The notes under the pieces were generated by a model. It worked only from the letters and a program-made list of their open reading frames with translations, had not been told where the DNA came from and searched no databases. A stretch of 64,000 nucleotides of DNA from Hanstruepera marina (GTDB lineage Bacteria > Bacteroidota > Bacteroidia > Flavobacteriales > Flavobacteriaceae). Where the stretch lies: contig NZ_JAINVX010000002.1 of assembly GCF_019880635.1 (NCBI RefSeq), positions 1 to 64,000 on the forward strand. Direction: 5' to 3'. Of the stretch, positions 1-7,452 are shown in pieces. Position 1 is the stretch's first letter. Each line of letters opens with the position of its first letter. The position numbers and the translations under genes were made by a program.

Positions 1-74
1 AACTCCTGTCCAAAAACAGAAGTTGAGATTAATAAAATTCCGATAATTATGTATTTCATTCGATGTTTATTCAT
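1..74 (-). CDS. N-terminus of a secreted cassette protein (partial)
   Basis: Read on the minus strand, an ATG at 74-72 opens a frame that stays open to the window edge. It encodes MNKHRMKYIIIGILLISTS followed by VFGQE, a convincing signal peptide with a basic start, a hydrophobic core and a likely cleavage site after FGQ. Only about 24 codons are present, so no family can be named. The ATG lies directly beside the cassette start word (GTTGGGCAC on the minus strand), as in the other cassettes of this array, so this is the next cassette downstream of the DUF6090-like pair. Confidence 0.6.
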   Translation of the reverse strand, partial: MNKHRMKYIIIGILLISTSVFGQE

Positions 75-76
75 AT

Positions 77-212
77 TGTGCCCAACGTGTTCGTGTATGG
101 TTTGTGCGGAATATTCCGCGAGGAATATTCCGAGTGTTTTGTTGTTTGTTTAAAGTTAGGAATTTATTTTGAAGTTCGTGCGTAAGCATGAACTATACAC
201 GTTGTTGTGCTT
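77..212 (-). repeat. attC-like cassette site 1
   Basis: Imperfect palindrome whose outer arms pair: CGTGTATGGTTTGTGC near 87 matches the reverse complement of GCATGAACTATACACG near 186-201, with a variable middle containing further short inverted repeats (GGAATATTCC). The ends carry CAAC and GTTG cores. It separates the partial secreted gene from the DUF6090-like pair and belongs to a family of about ten such sites between 77 and 10067. This is a folded recombination site by analogy with integron attC; no activity is shown by sequence alone. Confidence 0.75.
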
Positions 213-215
213 TCG

Positions 216-1001
216 TTATTGCTTAATATCTTTATCAATTTGCTTTAAGATATCTATTATATGATTTTTTAGTGTATTTGATTCCACATTTCCAAAAGTG
301 TTAATTCCTACAGTCCAGGCCAAATGCGATTCAAGCCTTGGGTCATTCATGAAATTTACAAATTTGTCTGTATCAATAGATTTATTTATTGTTACTGCAT
401 CGACACTTTTGGTTAAAGACATTAAACTCATGGATCCGCTTTGATAATTAATCTCGAACAATTCTCTTGCTAAATTGTGTTCATATAATAACGGTCTAAA
501 ATACGTGTTAAGAGAATATAACCATCGCCTTTCGGACTCTTCAAGTTGTTCTTCATTACTTTCCCATTGAGTTAACATTTTTTTCAACTCGACATTTTCT
601 ATTAGAGATAATTTATCGCCAACCGTCAAATCATTTCTGATAGGATCAAAAGTTGGATTCATTCTTGTAAAACTTAGATAATGACCAATACTGTCTGGAA
701 TCATTTGATTTTTATCATCTATCATTTTAAGTAACTTTTGAGCAGAGTTAATCATAATCTCTCTCATTTCAATTTTTTGATTTAGCTGATTGAGATTTGA
801 TTCAAATTCTTGCTTTAATTGTAACAATAAAGCTTGTTCATTGTCTCTTAATTTTCTTTCTTCATTCTTATTATTAATAGAAAGAGCAATAAGAATTCCG
901 ATAACCACAAGTACAATTTCACCAACCGCATAAATCAGATACTTACTGAACTTATTTTCAGAGAGCAAATTTTGTCTAATTTTCCTAAAGAATTTTATCA
1001 T
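216..1001 (-). CDS. DUF6090-like membrane-anchored protein, copy 1
   Basis: 261 residues. It opens with MIKFFRKIRQNLLSENKFSK and then one strong transmembrane segment (YAVGEIVLVVIGILIALSI, about residues 24-43). The rest is a long polar, largely helical domain with coiled-coil character (residues 45-100). This N-terminal signature is common in a flavobacterial family usually annotated DUF6090; its function is unknown. It overlaps the next gene by 4 bp (ATGA at 998-1001), so the two are translationally coupled. Both lie in one cassette whose ends are GTTGTGCTT at 204 and its reverse complement ending at 1763. Family call is from memory of the motif; topology is seen directly. Confidence 0.8.
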   Translation of the reverse strand: MIKFFRKIRQNLLSENKFSKYLIYAVGEIVLVVIGILIALSINNKNEERKLRDNEQALLLQLKQEFESNLNQLNQKIEMREIMINSAQKLLKMIDDKNQMIPDSIGHYLSFTRMNPTFDPIRNDLTVGDKLSLIENVELKKMLTQWESNEEQLEESERRWLYSLNTYFRPLLYEHNLARELFEINYQSGSMSLMSLTKSVDAVTINKSIDTDKFVNFMNDPRLESHLAWTVGINTFGNVESNTLKNHIIDILKQIDKDIKQ

Positions 1002-1732
1002 TGGGTGTATTTTTGCAATGATTCTTGGAGCAACTCGGTTTTTACCTTCAGTTCGTTCATGAATTCAATATGACCCGTTGTTATCTCTTTTCGAATGTCG
1101 AGGAGATTCATGATAAGCATTTCAATTTCAGGCTCTTGCAAGATTTGGTTAGACACGCCAAAAAGTCTCTCGTTCGTTTTTCCGATATATACATGATGCA
1201 CTAGTTTAAAGGCGAACATCTCATCAACGTAAAGTAAATTATTGTTCATTATAATCGATTCGATGCGTTCAAGTTCCAAATAGTAGGAGAGAATTTCATT
1301 TCGCAATTTTTCATCCTTGATCAATCTTATATTTCCTGATGAGATAAGATCTTGATAAGTTGGATCGGCCTTGATGAAAGTCTTTCTTATAGTCAAGGTG
1401 TTCAATTGTTTAGATATAACAGAATCTATTTTTAGACGCTTGTCCCTATTGTAGCGATCTAGTATTGATGCGGCTAAGGAATCATGCTCGTATTCGTGTT
1501 CGAGTTGAATAGAGATGTATGAAAGCTGCTGTTTCAGATCAGCTTCAACATTTCTTAGGTATGTTTTTTCTTTAATGCTCTCTTGTCTAGATTGATTCCA
1601 GGTATTTATCTGAAGGGCAATCAATATCCCTATTACAACTAAAACAATTTCTCCAACAGCATATTTAAAATACTTTCCAGTTTTGTTTTCCATAAGCAAG
1701 TTTTGCCTAATTTTTCTAAAGAATTTTATCAT
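998..1732 (-). CDS. DUF6090-like membrane-anchored protein, copy 2
   Basis: 244 residues and a clear paralogue of the downstream gene: MIKFFRKIRQNLLMENKTGK, then the transmembrane segment YAVGEIVLVVIGILIALQI, then a polar helical domain. Similarity is strong over the first 45 residues and weak afterwards, suggesting a shared anchor with a diverged soluble part. It is the first gene of the cassette: its ATG lies about 20 bp from the cassette start word at 1754-1763. The function is unknown. The pair may form a hetero-oligomer, which is inference from the coupling and shared anchor only. Confidence 0.8.
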   Translation of the reverse strand: MIKFFRKIRQNLLMENKTGKYFKYAVGEIVLVVIGILIALQINTWNQSRQESIKEKTYLRNVEADLKQQLSYISIQLEHEYEHDSLAASILDRYNRDKRLKIDSVISKQLNTLTIRKTFIKADPTYQDLISSGNIRLIKDEKLRNEILSYYLELERIESIIMNNNLLYVDEMFAFKLVHHVYIGKTNERLFGVSNQILQEPEIEMLIMNLLDIRKEITTGHIEFMNELKVKTELLQESLQKYTQ

Positions 1733-1753
1733 TGGTTAGCGGTTTGTTATAAT

Positions 1754-1893
1754 GAAGCACAACGGTTGGGCTATGATTTCGGCGTGGAATTGTCCGCAGG
1801 ACTATTCCGCAGAGAAATCAGCTTGGTTAAAAGTAAGAAAAGTTCATTAAAGTAGCCAAAGGCCACGCTAAATTATAGCCAGTGTTGTAACCA
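1754..1893 (-). repeat. attC-like cassette site 2
   Basis: Outer arms GGTTGGGCTATGATTTCGGCGTGG (positions 1764-1787, given here only as location words) pair imperfectly with CCACGCTAAATTATAGCC at 1863-1880. The site ends in ACAAC (1759-1763) and GTTG (1884). Its left word GTTGTAACCA pairs with the far end of the next gene's cassette, not with its own right end, which is what recombination within the GTT core predicts. Confidence 0.72.
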
Positions 1894-1898
1894 GTTTT

Positions 1899-2402
1899 TT
1901 AGTTAAAATATAATAGACTTGAAAAAAACAAAACGATAACTCCAAAAATAAATCCTATACCCGACAAGACATTTTTTCTTTTTTCCACTATACTCCAGTC
2001 TTTAAATTCTTCAAAATATTTTAGGTATTGGTCATTTTTAAATACCAAAAAATAACAAATTAAATATGAAAAAATACCTAATGAAATTAGGTAATATTTG
2101 TTTAAAACTAATTTAGGGTTTATAATGTCAATAGCTATAATTCCTAAACTTATAAAAATCAGACCTACAATTCCAATTAGCCAACCTCCCGAAAAAATTA
2201 GTCCAAATCCAGTTTTTTTGTCAGTCCAAAAGTCATTATAAAATTCTATTGGATTCTTAATGCCGTATTTATTTTTCATTCGTTTTTTGATATAAGGAAT
2301 TTTATATAATAATAGGGCGGGATTTATTTTATTAAAAAAGAAATGCAATTTGGAATCAATAACATAAAGGCAGTAATGTAAAATATTCAGATTTCTTTTC
2401 AT
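1899..2402 (-). CDS. hypothetical four-helix membrane protein (cassette gene)
   Basis: 167 residues. Two hydrophobic segments at about 70-90 (FSGGWLIGIVGLIFISLGII) and 100-120 (YYLISLGIFSYLICYFLVF), and one at the C-terminus (FIFGVIVLFFSSLLYF), alternate with basic loops (KIPYIKKRMKNKYG). No known family recognised. It is the only gene of its cassette, bounded by GTTGTAACCA (1884-1893) and TGGTTACAAC (2433-2442). The stop codon is almost at the site edge. It probably acts in the inner membrane; nothing indicates a substrate. Confidence 0.65.
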   Translation of the reverse strand: MKRNLNILHYCLYVIDSKLHFFFNKINPALLLYKIPYIKKRMKNKYGIKNPIEFYNDFWTDKKTGFGLIFSGGWLIGIVGLIFISLGIIAIDIINPKLVLNKYYLISLGIFSYLICYFLVFKNDQYLKYFEEFKDWSIVEKRKNVLSGIGFIFGVIVLFFSSLLYFN

Positions 2403-2432
2403 TAAATCTATACTTTATCTTGTTTGTCAAAT

Positions 2433-2569
2433 TGGTTACAACGGTTTTGTGTATGGCTCGTTGCGGAAAAATCCGCAGGATTCTTTCCGCCGTAACCGAA
2501 AGATAGCAAATTGCAATGAATTCCGATTAGGAATTCAGCCGCAATGAGCTATACACGTTGTTGTAAAAC
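2433..2569 (-). repeat. attC-like cassette site 3
   Basis: Arms GTGTATGGCTCGTTGCGG (2449-2466) and CCGCAATGAGCTATACAC (2539-2556) are near-perfect reverse complements. The middle holds nested inverted repeats such as GGAATTC/GAATTCA. It is almost identical to site 10 (9933-10067) in sequence and layout, although 7.4 kb away and between different genes, so it is a true repeated element rather than a terminator. Confidence 0.8.
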
Positions 2570-2577
2570 GTTTTTTA

Positions 2578-3171
2578 TTAATCAATTCCTAAATCGTTTG
2601 TTATTGTATGTCTTAATTCAATTTCAGCTATTGGAATTCCCATATTTTCACTTATGATTCCCGAAATTATTCTTTCAACTTCATATTTATTAGTGATTTT
2701 TTGAATGTCAATTGTTTTCTCGAAATTCAGAGATATTGTCCAATCAATTAATTCTCTTATTGTTCCTTTAGTCACAGGCGTATTTCTTTTGATAGTTTTA
2801 ATTCCAAAAATTTTTACGTGCGAGTCTAATTTTGGATTAAAGTCAATAGCAACTAATTCAGGTAATTTCAATTCAAGTTCTGTTTCCAATCGATTCCAAT
2901 TTGTTTTCAATTCCGATTGAGTGAGCAAATCCGAAATTTTGCTATTCGGCCTTATTTCCAATTCAGTCAAGTTTAAGTCTTGAAATGCTTTTCTAATTCG
3001 GTAAAATATGATTTGTGTCAAGCACTTATCTGTCGGATTTACTATAATTTTGTTATAAACAGTGTCGGCAAAGTGTTGTACAGTAGCAATTTTTTCGGCT
3101 TCGGAATCCTCAATTCGTATTCCAAATTTATCTTCAACTGACATAAGTAATTCGACTGAATCTAATCCCAT
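2578..3171 (-). CDS. acyl-carrier-like protein with permuted ACP halves
   Basis: 197 residues. The N-terminus MGLDSVELLMSVEDKFGIRI matches helix II-III of an acyl carrier protein, with the DSV serine that would carry phosphopantetheine at residue 5. Helix I is absent there. The C-terminus ends ISENMGIPIAEIELRHTITN plus DLGID, which looks like ACP helix I and the loop leading into a DSL motif, where the protein stops. The two ends together would make one ACP. The middle (about 50-150) is a separate domain I do not recognise. A family with this layout exists in other bacteria. Single gene of its cassette, ends GTTGTAAAAC and GTTTTACAAC. Confidence 0.72.
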   Translation of the reverse strand: MGLDSVELLMSVEDKFGIRIEDSEAEKIATVQHFADTVYNKIIVNPTDKCLTQIIFYRIRKAFQDLNLTELEIRPNSKISDLLTQSELKTNWNRLETELELKLPELVAIDFNPKLDSHVKIFGIKTIKRNTPVTKGTIRELIDWTISLNFEKTIDIQKITNKYEVERIISGIISENMGIPIAEIELRHTITNDLGID

Positions 3172-3189
3172 TTTCGGTTTGCGTTAAAT

Positions 3190-3327
3190 GTTTTACAACG
3201 GTTTTGGCTATGATACGTTGCGGAAAAATCCGCAGGATTCTTTCCGCCGTAGCCGAAGATAGCAAATTTGCGAGGACTTTCCGCAAGGAAAGTCAGAAGC
3301 AATGAACTATAGCCGGTGTTGTACCTC
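3190..3327 (-). repeat. attC-like cassette site 4
   Basis: Arms GTTTTGGCTATGATACGTTG (3201-3220) and CAATGAACTATAGCCGG (about 3300-3316) pair imperfectly. The inner part has GGACTTTCC/GGAAAGTC inverted repeats. It closely resembles site 7. The last codons and stop of the adjacent minus-strand gene (3307-3804) lie inside this site. Confidence 0.75.
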
Positions 3328-3804
3328 GTTTTTTTTCAGTTTTGTTATTCCGATTATTTCAGTCAGTTTATTCAGTCCGTTTTTTGATATAATTCTAAAT
3401 GCTAATTCTGTGAAAATAAATCTAAAAACAACGATAGCCATTAAAGTCGGAATTATCAAAGAAATTATAATCTCTTTTTCTTTTGTAAATAATGCTATTA
3501 AAAATCCGATTATTGGGAATAAAAAGATAAGTGATAGCATTACTCTGAAGGCTTTATGAATTCTGATTTCAAGAGTTCCGTTGTACGATTCAACTTTTCC
3601 CTCTAAAACACAAAATGCTCCACGTCCAGGTTTTGATGAAATTATTTTAAATCCGTTTCTGTTTACTTGTCCGATAAATGCTTTTTTTGTCCATTCCGAA
3701 ACAAGAGAGTCAGTTATCATTGTGTTTTTTTCCAATTCAGACAACGCATCTGAACTTTCTTTTTTAAGTTCAAATTGATAATTGTTAGTCGGAAATATTT
3801 TCAT
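3307..3804 (-). CDS. hypothetical two-TM protein (cassette gene ending inside the site)
   Basis: 165 residues. A soluble N-terminal half (about 1-88) is followed by two transmembrane segments (VMLSLIFLFPIIGFLIALF and IIISLIIPTLMAIVVFRFIF) and a short basic tail. No family recognised. The final residues EVQHRL and the stop are encoded by the recombination site itself (3307-3327), so exchange at this site would change the C-terminal few residues. Cassette ends are GTTGTACCTC (3318-3327) and GAGGTACAAC (3825-3834). Confidence 0.65.
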   Translation of the reverse strand: MKIFPTNNYQFELKKESSDALSELEKNTMITDSLVSEWTKKAFIGQVNRNGFKIISSKPGRGAFCVLEGKVESYNGTLEIRIHKAFRVMLSLIFLFPIIGFLIALFTKEKEIIISLIIPTLMAIVVFRFIFTELAFRIISKNGLNKLTEIIGITKLKKNEVQHRL

Positions 3805-3824
3805 TTTACGTTTAGTTTGGAAAT

Positions 3825-3964
3825 GAGGTACAACGGTCTTGTATATGAAAAGTAGCGGATTTTTAAGTACTAACTTTTCGAATTATAACTGACTTTAAAT
3901 TTATAAAAATGACTTTAGATATAATCACATAAACCGCTATTTTTTATATACGTTGTTGTGCGTA
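3825..3964 (-). repeat. attC-like cassette site 5
   Basis: A more divergent member: outer arms are CAACGGTCTTGTATATGAAAAGTAGCGG (3831-3858 as a location) against CCGCTATTTTTTATATACGTTGTTG (3933-3957). The AT-rich centre has weaker secondary structure than sites 3, 4, 7 and 10. It marks the 3' end (relative to gene direction) of the 3.5-kb composite cassette. Confidence 0.7.
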
Positions 3965-3970
3965 GGCTTT

Positions 3971-4444
3971 TTATCTAAAATGCATTTTCATTCCTTCGTG
4001 AGTTGATTTAAAGCCCAAGTCTTCATAGAATTTAATGGCTTTGGGTCTTTTTTTATCTGTAGTTAGTTGTATTAAATGTGCATTTCTCTCTTTTGCTCTG
4101 TTGATAGCCCATTCAAGCATTTTTTTTCCAAGTCCAATACCTCTTTTGTCTTTTCTGATTCTGACAGCTTCTATTTGCGCTCTTATACCACCACGATAAG
4201 TTAGATATTGGATGAAAGATAACTGTAAAGTTCCAATAATTTCAGAATTTTCGTTTTCTACAACAATAAGTTCCTGGTTCAGATCAGCATTTATATTTTC
4301 AAAAGCATTTATGTATTCTGTTGGTAATGGTAATTGAAGTTTTTCCCTTGTTTTCCCAAGCTCATCGTCAGCTATCATTTCAACGATTATTGAAATATCA
4401 TTCTTTGTTGCGTTTCTAAATATTGTATAACTAACTTGTTTCAT
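3971..4444 (-). CDS. GNAT-family N-acetyltransferase
   Basis: 157 residues, the usual length of a single-domain GNAT. The acetyl-CoA-binding motif A is visible as VRIRKDKRGIGLGKKMLEWA (R/Q-x-x-G-x-G/A), followed by the motif B segment IQLTTDKKRPKAIKFYEDLG ending in FKSTHEGMKMHF. It would transfer an acetyl group from acetyl-CoA to a small molecule or protein; the substrate cannot be read from sequence. It is the last gene of the composite cassette and overlaps the upstream gene by 14 bp, suggesting one transcript. Confidence 0.88.
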   Translation of the reverse strand: MKQVSYTIFRNATKNDISIIVEMIADDELGKTREKLQLPLPTEYINAFENINADLNQELIVVENENSEIIGTLQLSFIQYLTYRGGIRAQIEAVRIRKDKRGIGLGKKMLEWAINRAKERNAHLIQLTTDKKRPKAIKFYEDLGFKSTHEGMKMHFR

Positions 4445-4781
4445 TGTCCAATAATATTTTAATTCTTTTTGCTTGGCTAGCCATAAAAGAATTAGTTAAC
4501 CATATCCCCAGTTTCTTCTTATTAAGAGTGATAACGATATTTGCTTTTTTGTAGGCGTCTGCATCTGGGAAATATGGGACACCATAAAAAATCCAAGTTA
4601 TTATTCGTAACCATTTTGCTAGTTTTGGAAACCAGATTTTATTTAATTCCACAAATTCTAAATCACTGAAGTTGTAAATACCAGTATTTTGAATTGTTTC
4701 TTCATCAATGATTTGAAATCCATTTTCAGTAAATTGAAATTCAATTTTTGGATTTTCTTTTAAAAGTATGGTTTCACTCAT
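4431..4781 (-). CDS. hypothetical protein with one membrane segment
   Basis: 116 residues. Soluble N-terminal half, then a hydrophobic tract around WLRIITWIFYGVPYF (residues 58-73), and a C-terminal polar helix. No family recognised. It overlaps the downstream GNAT gene by 14 bp and follows the PPOX-like gene by 17 bp, so it is probably co-transcribed. It could be a small PH-like or membrane-associated domain, but nothing in the sequence decides this. Confidence 0.6.
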   Translation of the reverse strand: MSETILLKENPKIEFQFTENGFQIIDEETIQNTGIYNFSDLEFVELNKIWFPKLAKWLRIITWIFYGVPYFPDADAYKKANIVITLNKKKLGIWLTNSFMASQAKRIKILLDNETS

Positions 4782-4798
4782 TTTACATAGGTTTAATT

Positions 4799-5251
4799 CT
4801 AAATTCCATATGCCTTTTTAGCACTTTCTATTTGTTCTTGTTCAGTTGTTTCTGGATAAAGCACATATTTTGGTGCAAGAATGGGTTTAGTCTTTTCTAC
4901 TGTAATTTCTGTGATTGTAGTAAAAGGAAAATCACCTCCTGTCATTTCAGTCAAAATTTTTTCCATTTGCAAGAAGTCAGAATCGGCTTTTGTAATTATT
5001 CTAGCCTTTCCTTTGATTTGAAATCCTTTTTGAACCAAAATGTCAATAAAACTCACACAAACATTTTTGTTCTGCTTGATATTTCTAACAGTTTGAGGCG
5101 AAGCGATATTTGCAACAATGATTTTGTCTGTACAATAACAATTAAAAATTTCTTTTGGAGAAACATTCGGTACATTATGAGCAGAAGATGTGGCAAGCCA
5201 ACATAAAACACTCTTATTGATGTAATTCTTAATTTCTGTATTTAGTTTCAT
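4799..5251 (-). CDS. pyridoxamine 5'-phosphate oxidase-like FMN-binding protein
   Basis: About 150 residues from the preferred start MKLNTEIKNYINKSVLCWLA. An upstream in-frame ATG at 5296 exists but would overlap the preceding gene by 43 bp, so 5251 is chosen. The split-barrel pattern is clear: CWLATSSAHNVPNVSPKEIF, then TDKIIVANIASPQTVRNIKQ with NKNVCVSFID, then GFQIKGKARII, as in small flavin-binding PPOX proteins. These bind FMN or a related cofactor; the actual substrate is unknown. Part of the composite cassette. Confidence 0.85.
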   Translation of the reverse strand: MKLNTEIKNYINKSVLCWLATSSAHNVPNVSPKEIFNCYCTDKIIVANIASPQTVRNIKQNKNVCVSFIDILVQKGFQIKGKARIITKADSDFLQMEKILTEMTGGDFPFTTITEITVEKTKPILAPKYVLYPETTEQEQIESAKKAYGI

Positions 5252-5253
5252 TG

Positions 5254-5814
5254 TTATTGGGTTAAATTTTCTATACATTTTTCTCTGATATTCCATAACT
5301 GACTAAACTCTAATTCTGACTTGGTTTCTTTTATCCAGTTTTTTATAAATTCTTTATGATAATTAACCTTAAAAACAGCAACCTGTTCTGGTTGAATTTC
5401 GAGTTCTTCAATTATGTAGTGCTCAAGTTTGTTAAAATTGCTTTTCGAGGTTGTTATATCTATTCTTTTTTTGTCAATGTTCAAGTAGCAGTGTGCTTCA
5501 GGAATGAAATCAAGATTATTTTTAGTCAGCACATTCCCAATTTTTGGCGTGTTCGTTTCGTTCATTTGATACATTCCAAGAATGAGTTTTATGTTTGGAA
5601 TATCATTTACATCTGCAAGTTTTTTTAGCATTGCGTGTTTAGAACTACAACTTCCTTTTTGTTCTGAAATGACTAATTTAAAATCTGTTCGATTAGAGTT
5701 TCGCCCATATGGTAAGCATCTTACAAATTCAATTGCTTCTTCCCAAGTTTTAATTCCCTTATCCTTGATGAGGTTAGTTAATTCATCTTTGGATGTTAGT
5801 TTTTGTTCATTCAT
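5254..5814 (-). CDS. transglutaminase-like protein
   Basis: 186 residues. A putative Cys-His-Asp triad is visible: Cys in SEQKGSCSSKHAML, His in FIPEAHCYLNID, and Asp in KKRIDITTSKS, in the order and spacing of the transglutaminase-like cysteine hydrolase fold. The N-terminal part GIKTWEEAIEFVRCLPYGRN fits the helix preceding the catalytic Cys. It could be a hydrolase or transferase acting on peptides. Single-domain cytosolic protein, 2 bp from the PPOX gene and likely in the same operon. Confidence 0.65.
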   Translation of the reverse strand: MNEQKLTSKDELTNLIKDKGIKTWEEAIEFVRCLPYGRNSNRTDFKLVISEQKGSCSSKHAMLKKLADVNDIPNIKLILGMYQMNETNTPKIGNVLTKNNLDFIPEAHCYLNIDKKRIDITTSKSNFNKLEHYIIEELEIQPEQVAVFKVNYHKEFIKNWIKETKSELEFSQLWNIREKCIENLTQ

Positions 5815-5816
5815 TC

Positions 5817-6338
5817 TTATACTTCTTTTAAGAAAACCTTATTTTCATATTCCTTATCATTAACTAAAAAAGTTGATTTGCCAACTTCTTTATAGTTATT
5901 TCGTTCATAGAATCTTATAGCTCTGATATTTTTCCCATAAACGGAAAGCCATATCGTATCTAATTTCAATTCTTTTGCCTTCTCCTCAAGAAAGGTTAAG
6001 AATCGTTGCCCAATTTTTAATGGTATAAATTCATTAAGAATATAAATTCGCTCTAACTGACAACTATTTTGTGAGTCCACATTTTTATTGGTAGAATTTA
6101 AAACTAGTTTCGCATAACCAATAGGTAAATCATCTTTACTAATAATGAAAAAAATGTTTTTTGGGTCAATCATTTCATTCTCGATTTGTGAAACTGAAAA
6201 AGCACTTTCATTGTATCTCATTAAGTCTTTTTTGTTGTCAATAAAATGACCGTGAGATTCTGTATAAGTTACTGTACCTAAAAGAGCCAAGACATTAACA
6301 TCTTTTACTTGAGCTTTATTTATTGTAATTTTTGTCAT
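5817..6338 (-). CDS. GNAT-family N-acetyltransferase
   Basis: 173 residues. Typical layout: N-terminal KITINKAQVKDVNVLALLGT, the motif A region LERIYILNEFIPLKIGQRFL (a variant of Q/R-x-x-G-x-G/A with K-I-G-Q), then LDTIWLSVYGKNIRAIRFYE and RNNYKEVGKSTFLV. The pattern resembles the spermidine/diamine or YkkB-type acetyltransferases, but the substrate is not determined. It overlaps the upstream small membrane gene by 23 bp. Confidence 0.85.
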   Translation of the reverse strand: MTKITINKAQVKDVNVLALLGTVTYTESHGHFIDNKKDLMRYNESAFSVSQIENEMIDPKNIFFIISKDDLPIGYAKLVLNSTNKNVDSQNSCQLERIYILNEFIPLKIGQRFLTFLEEKAKELKLDTIWLSVYGKNIRAIRFYERNNYKEVGKSTFLVNDKEYENKVFLKEV

Positions 6339-6555
6339 CTATTTTTAACCTTTTCAATCTGTAAATATGTAAAACTACTGCTATTGAACAACCAATAATT
6401 ATTGGAAATGCAGTCAATAGCATTCCGTAAATGATATAGATAAAATTGGCAAGAGCTGAAATTAGTCTTAATTTATACTCCCCTTTTACCGACATAGAAT
6501 ATAAATTTATAACCAAAGCAGAGTAGCCAATTATATCAATTGTTATAGAATTCAC
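6316..6555 (-). CDS. small three-helix membrane protein, SemiSWEET/YgjV-like
   Basis: 79 residues with three hydrophobic helices: IDIIGYSALVINLYSMSVKG, LRLISALANFIYIIYGMLLT and FPIIIGCSIAVVLHIYRLKR. The GY...LxxNLYSMSVKG motif and the three-helix bundle resemble SemiSWEET-type and YgjV-type proteins. A transport role is only an analogy. It is divergent from the HxlR regulator gene, with an 88-bp shared intergenic region. Confidence 0.6.
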   Translation of the reverse strand: MNSITIDIIGYSALVINLYSMSVKGEYKLRLISALANFIYIIYGMLLTAFPIIIGCSIAVVLHIYRLKRLKIDDKNYNK

Positions 6556-6643
6556 GAATCACTATACTTTTTACAGTATAAATATATTTTGATTATTTTT
6601 GTCATGCAATAACTGTTAGGATTGATAGGTTAAAATTATAGTT
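6556..6643. promoter_or_regulatory. divergent promoter region with HxlR-type operator candidate
   Basis: Between two divergent genes. It contains the inverted repeat TATACT-N6-AGTATA at 6563-6580, the sort of palindrome bound by dimeric HxlR winged-helix regulators. It also has TATTTTTG at 6594-6601, matching the TAnnTTTG -7 element of Bacteroidota promoters, directed to the regulator gene. Autoregulation and control of the leftward genes is inference from position. Confidence 0.45.
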
Positions 6644-7018
6644 ATGATTTTAGAAGGAAAGCATAAGGCATATAAAATTGACGATAAAGTTTACCACTGT
6701 GGAACTGATATTACCATGAGTTATATTGGTGGAAAATGGAAATGTGTAGTTTTATGGTATTTGAGAAATGGTTCTTTGCGTTTTTCTGAACTAAAACGTT
6801 TAATTCCTGATATAACCGAAAAAATGTTGAGTATTCAGTTAAAATCGTTACAAGAAGATGGCTTAATGGCACGTTTTAGTTTTGGAGAGAAAGCACCATT
6901 TAGAGTTCAGTATGAATTAACAGATTTTGGTTTGAGCTTAATTCCAGTAATCGAGGCAATTACAAATTGGGGAATAGAACTAGGAAATACCAAAGGGAAG
7001 TTGATAGATGTGAAGTGA
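6644..7018 (+). CDS. HxlR-family winged-helix transcriptional regulator
   Basis: 124 residues. It shows the family hallmark DITMSYIGGKWKCVVLWYLR, then the helix-turn-helix region RFSELKRLIPDITEKMLSIQ with LKSLQEDGLMAR, and the wing APFRVQYELTDFGLSLIPVI. A Cys at the N-terminus (YHCGTD) is the usual redox or electrophile-sensing position in some members. It is the only plus-strand gene in the cassette array and faces a convergent SnoaL-like gene 16 bp away. It probably regulates the divergent cassette genes. Confidence 0.92.
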   Translation: MILEGKHKAYKIDDKVYHCGTDITMSYIGGKWKCVVLWYLRNGSLRFSELKRLIPDITEKMLSIQLKSLQEDGLMARFSFGEKAPFRVQYELTDFGLSLIPVIEAITNWGIELGNTKGKLIDVK

Positions 7019-7034
7019 TTTGAATTCAATGGTT

Positions 7035-7430
7035 TTATTCTAATTGTTTAATTAGTCCATATATGTCCCCAAGAACCCAGACATCTTTTATTTTTTTGTT
7101 TTCAATTGTAAAAACAGCAGCTCCATAGTATTCTATTCTTTTATTTGTTGGTGCTATTTCAAAAATTTTTCCTTTGTGAGTACCTGTATATTTTAATTTA
7201 GCGAAAGAATAATTGCCTTCTGTTATAATTTGCTCAATGCTATTATGAAAGTCTGGGAATGCTGATTTAATGAAGTTCATATAGTTTTTTAAGCCCTCAT
7301 AACCTTTCTTTTCTATACCTAATGAACCTCTAAAAGTAATTTCATCATCTAGAATCTCATGGAGAATATCGGTATTCCATTTGTTCCACATTTGGTTATA
7401 CCATTTTTCTATCAGCTCTTTATTGTTCAT
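7035..7430 (-). CDS. SnoaL-like / NTF2-fold polyketide-cyclase-type protein
   Basis: 131 residues. It matches the SnoaL-like ester cyclase pattern: NKELIEKWYNQMWNKWNTDI, LDDEITFRGSLGIEKKGYEG, FIKSAFPDFHNSIEQIITEG, and the final strands IEYYGAAVFTIENKKIKDVW. These are small NTF2-fold proteins, often uncharacterised enzymes or binding proteins. It is the first gene of the composite cassette; its ATG is about 20 bp from the cassette start word TACGCACAAC (7453-7462). Confidence 0.82.
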   Translation of the reverse strand: MNNKELIEKWYNQMWNKWNTDILHEILDDEITFRGSLGIEKKGYEGLKNYMNFIKSAFPDFHNSIEQIITEGNYSFAKLKYTGTHKGKIFEIAPTNKRIEYYGAAVFTIENKKIKDVWVLGDIYGLIKQLE

Positions 7431-7452
7431 ATAGTTTCTGTTTTTATCAGCT

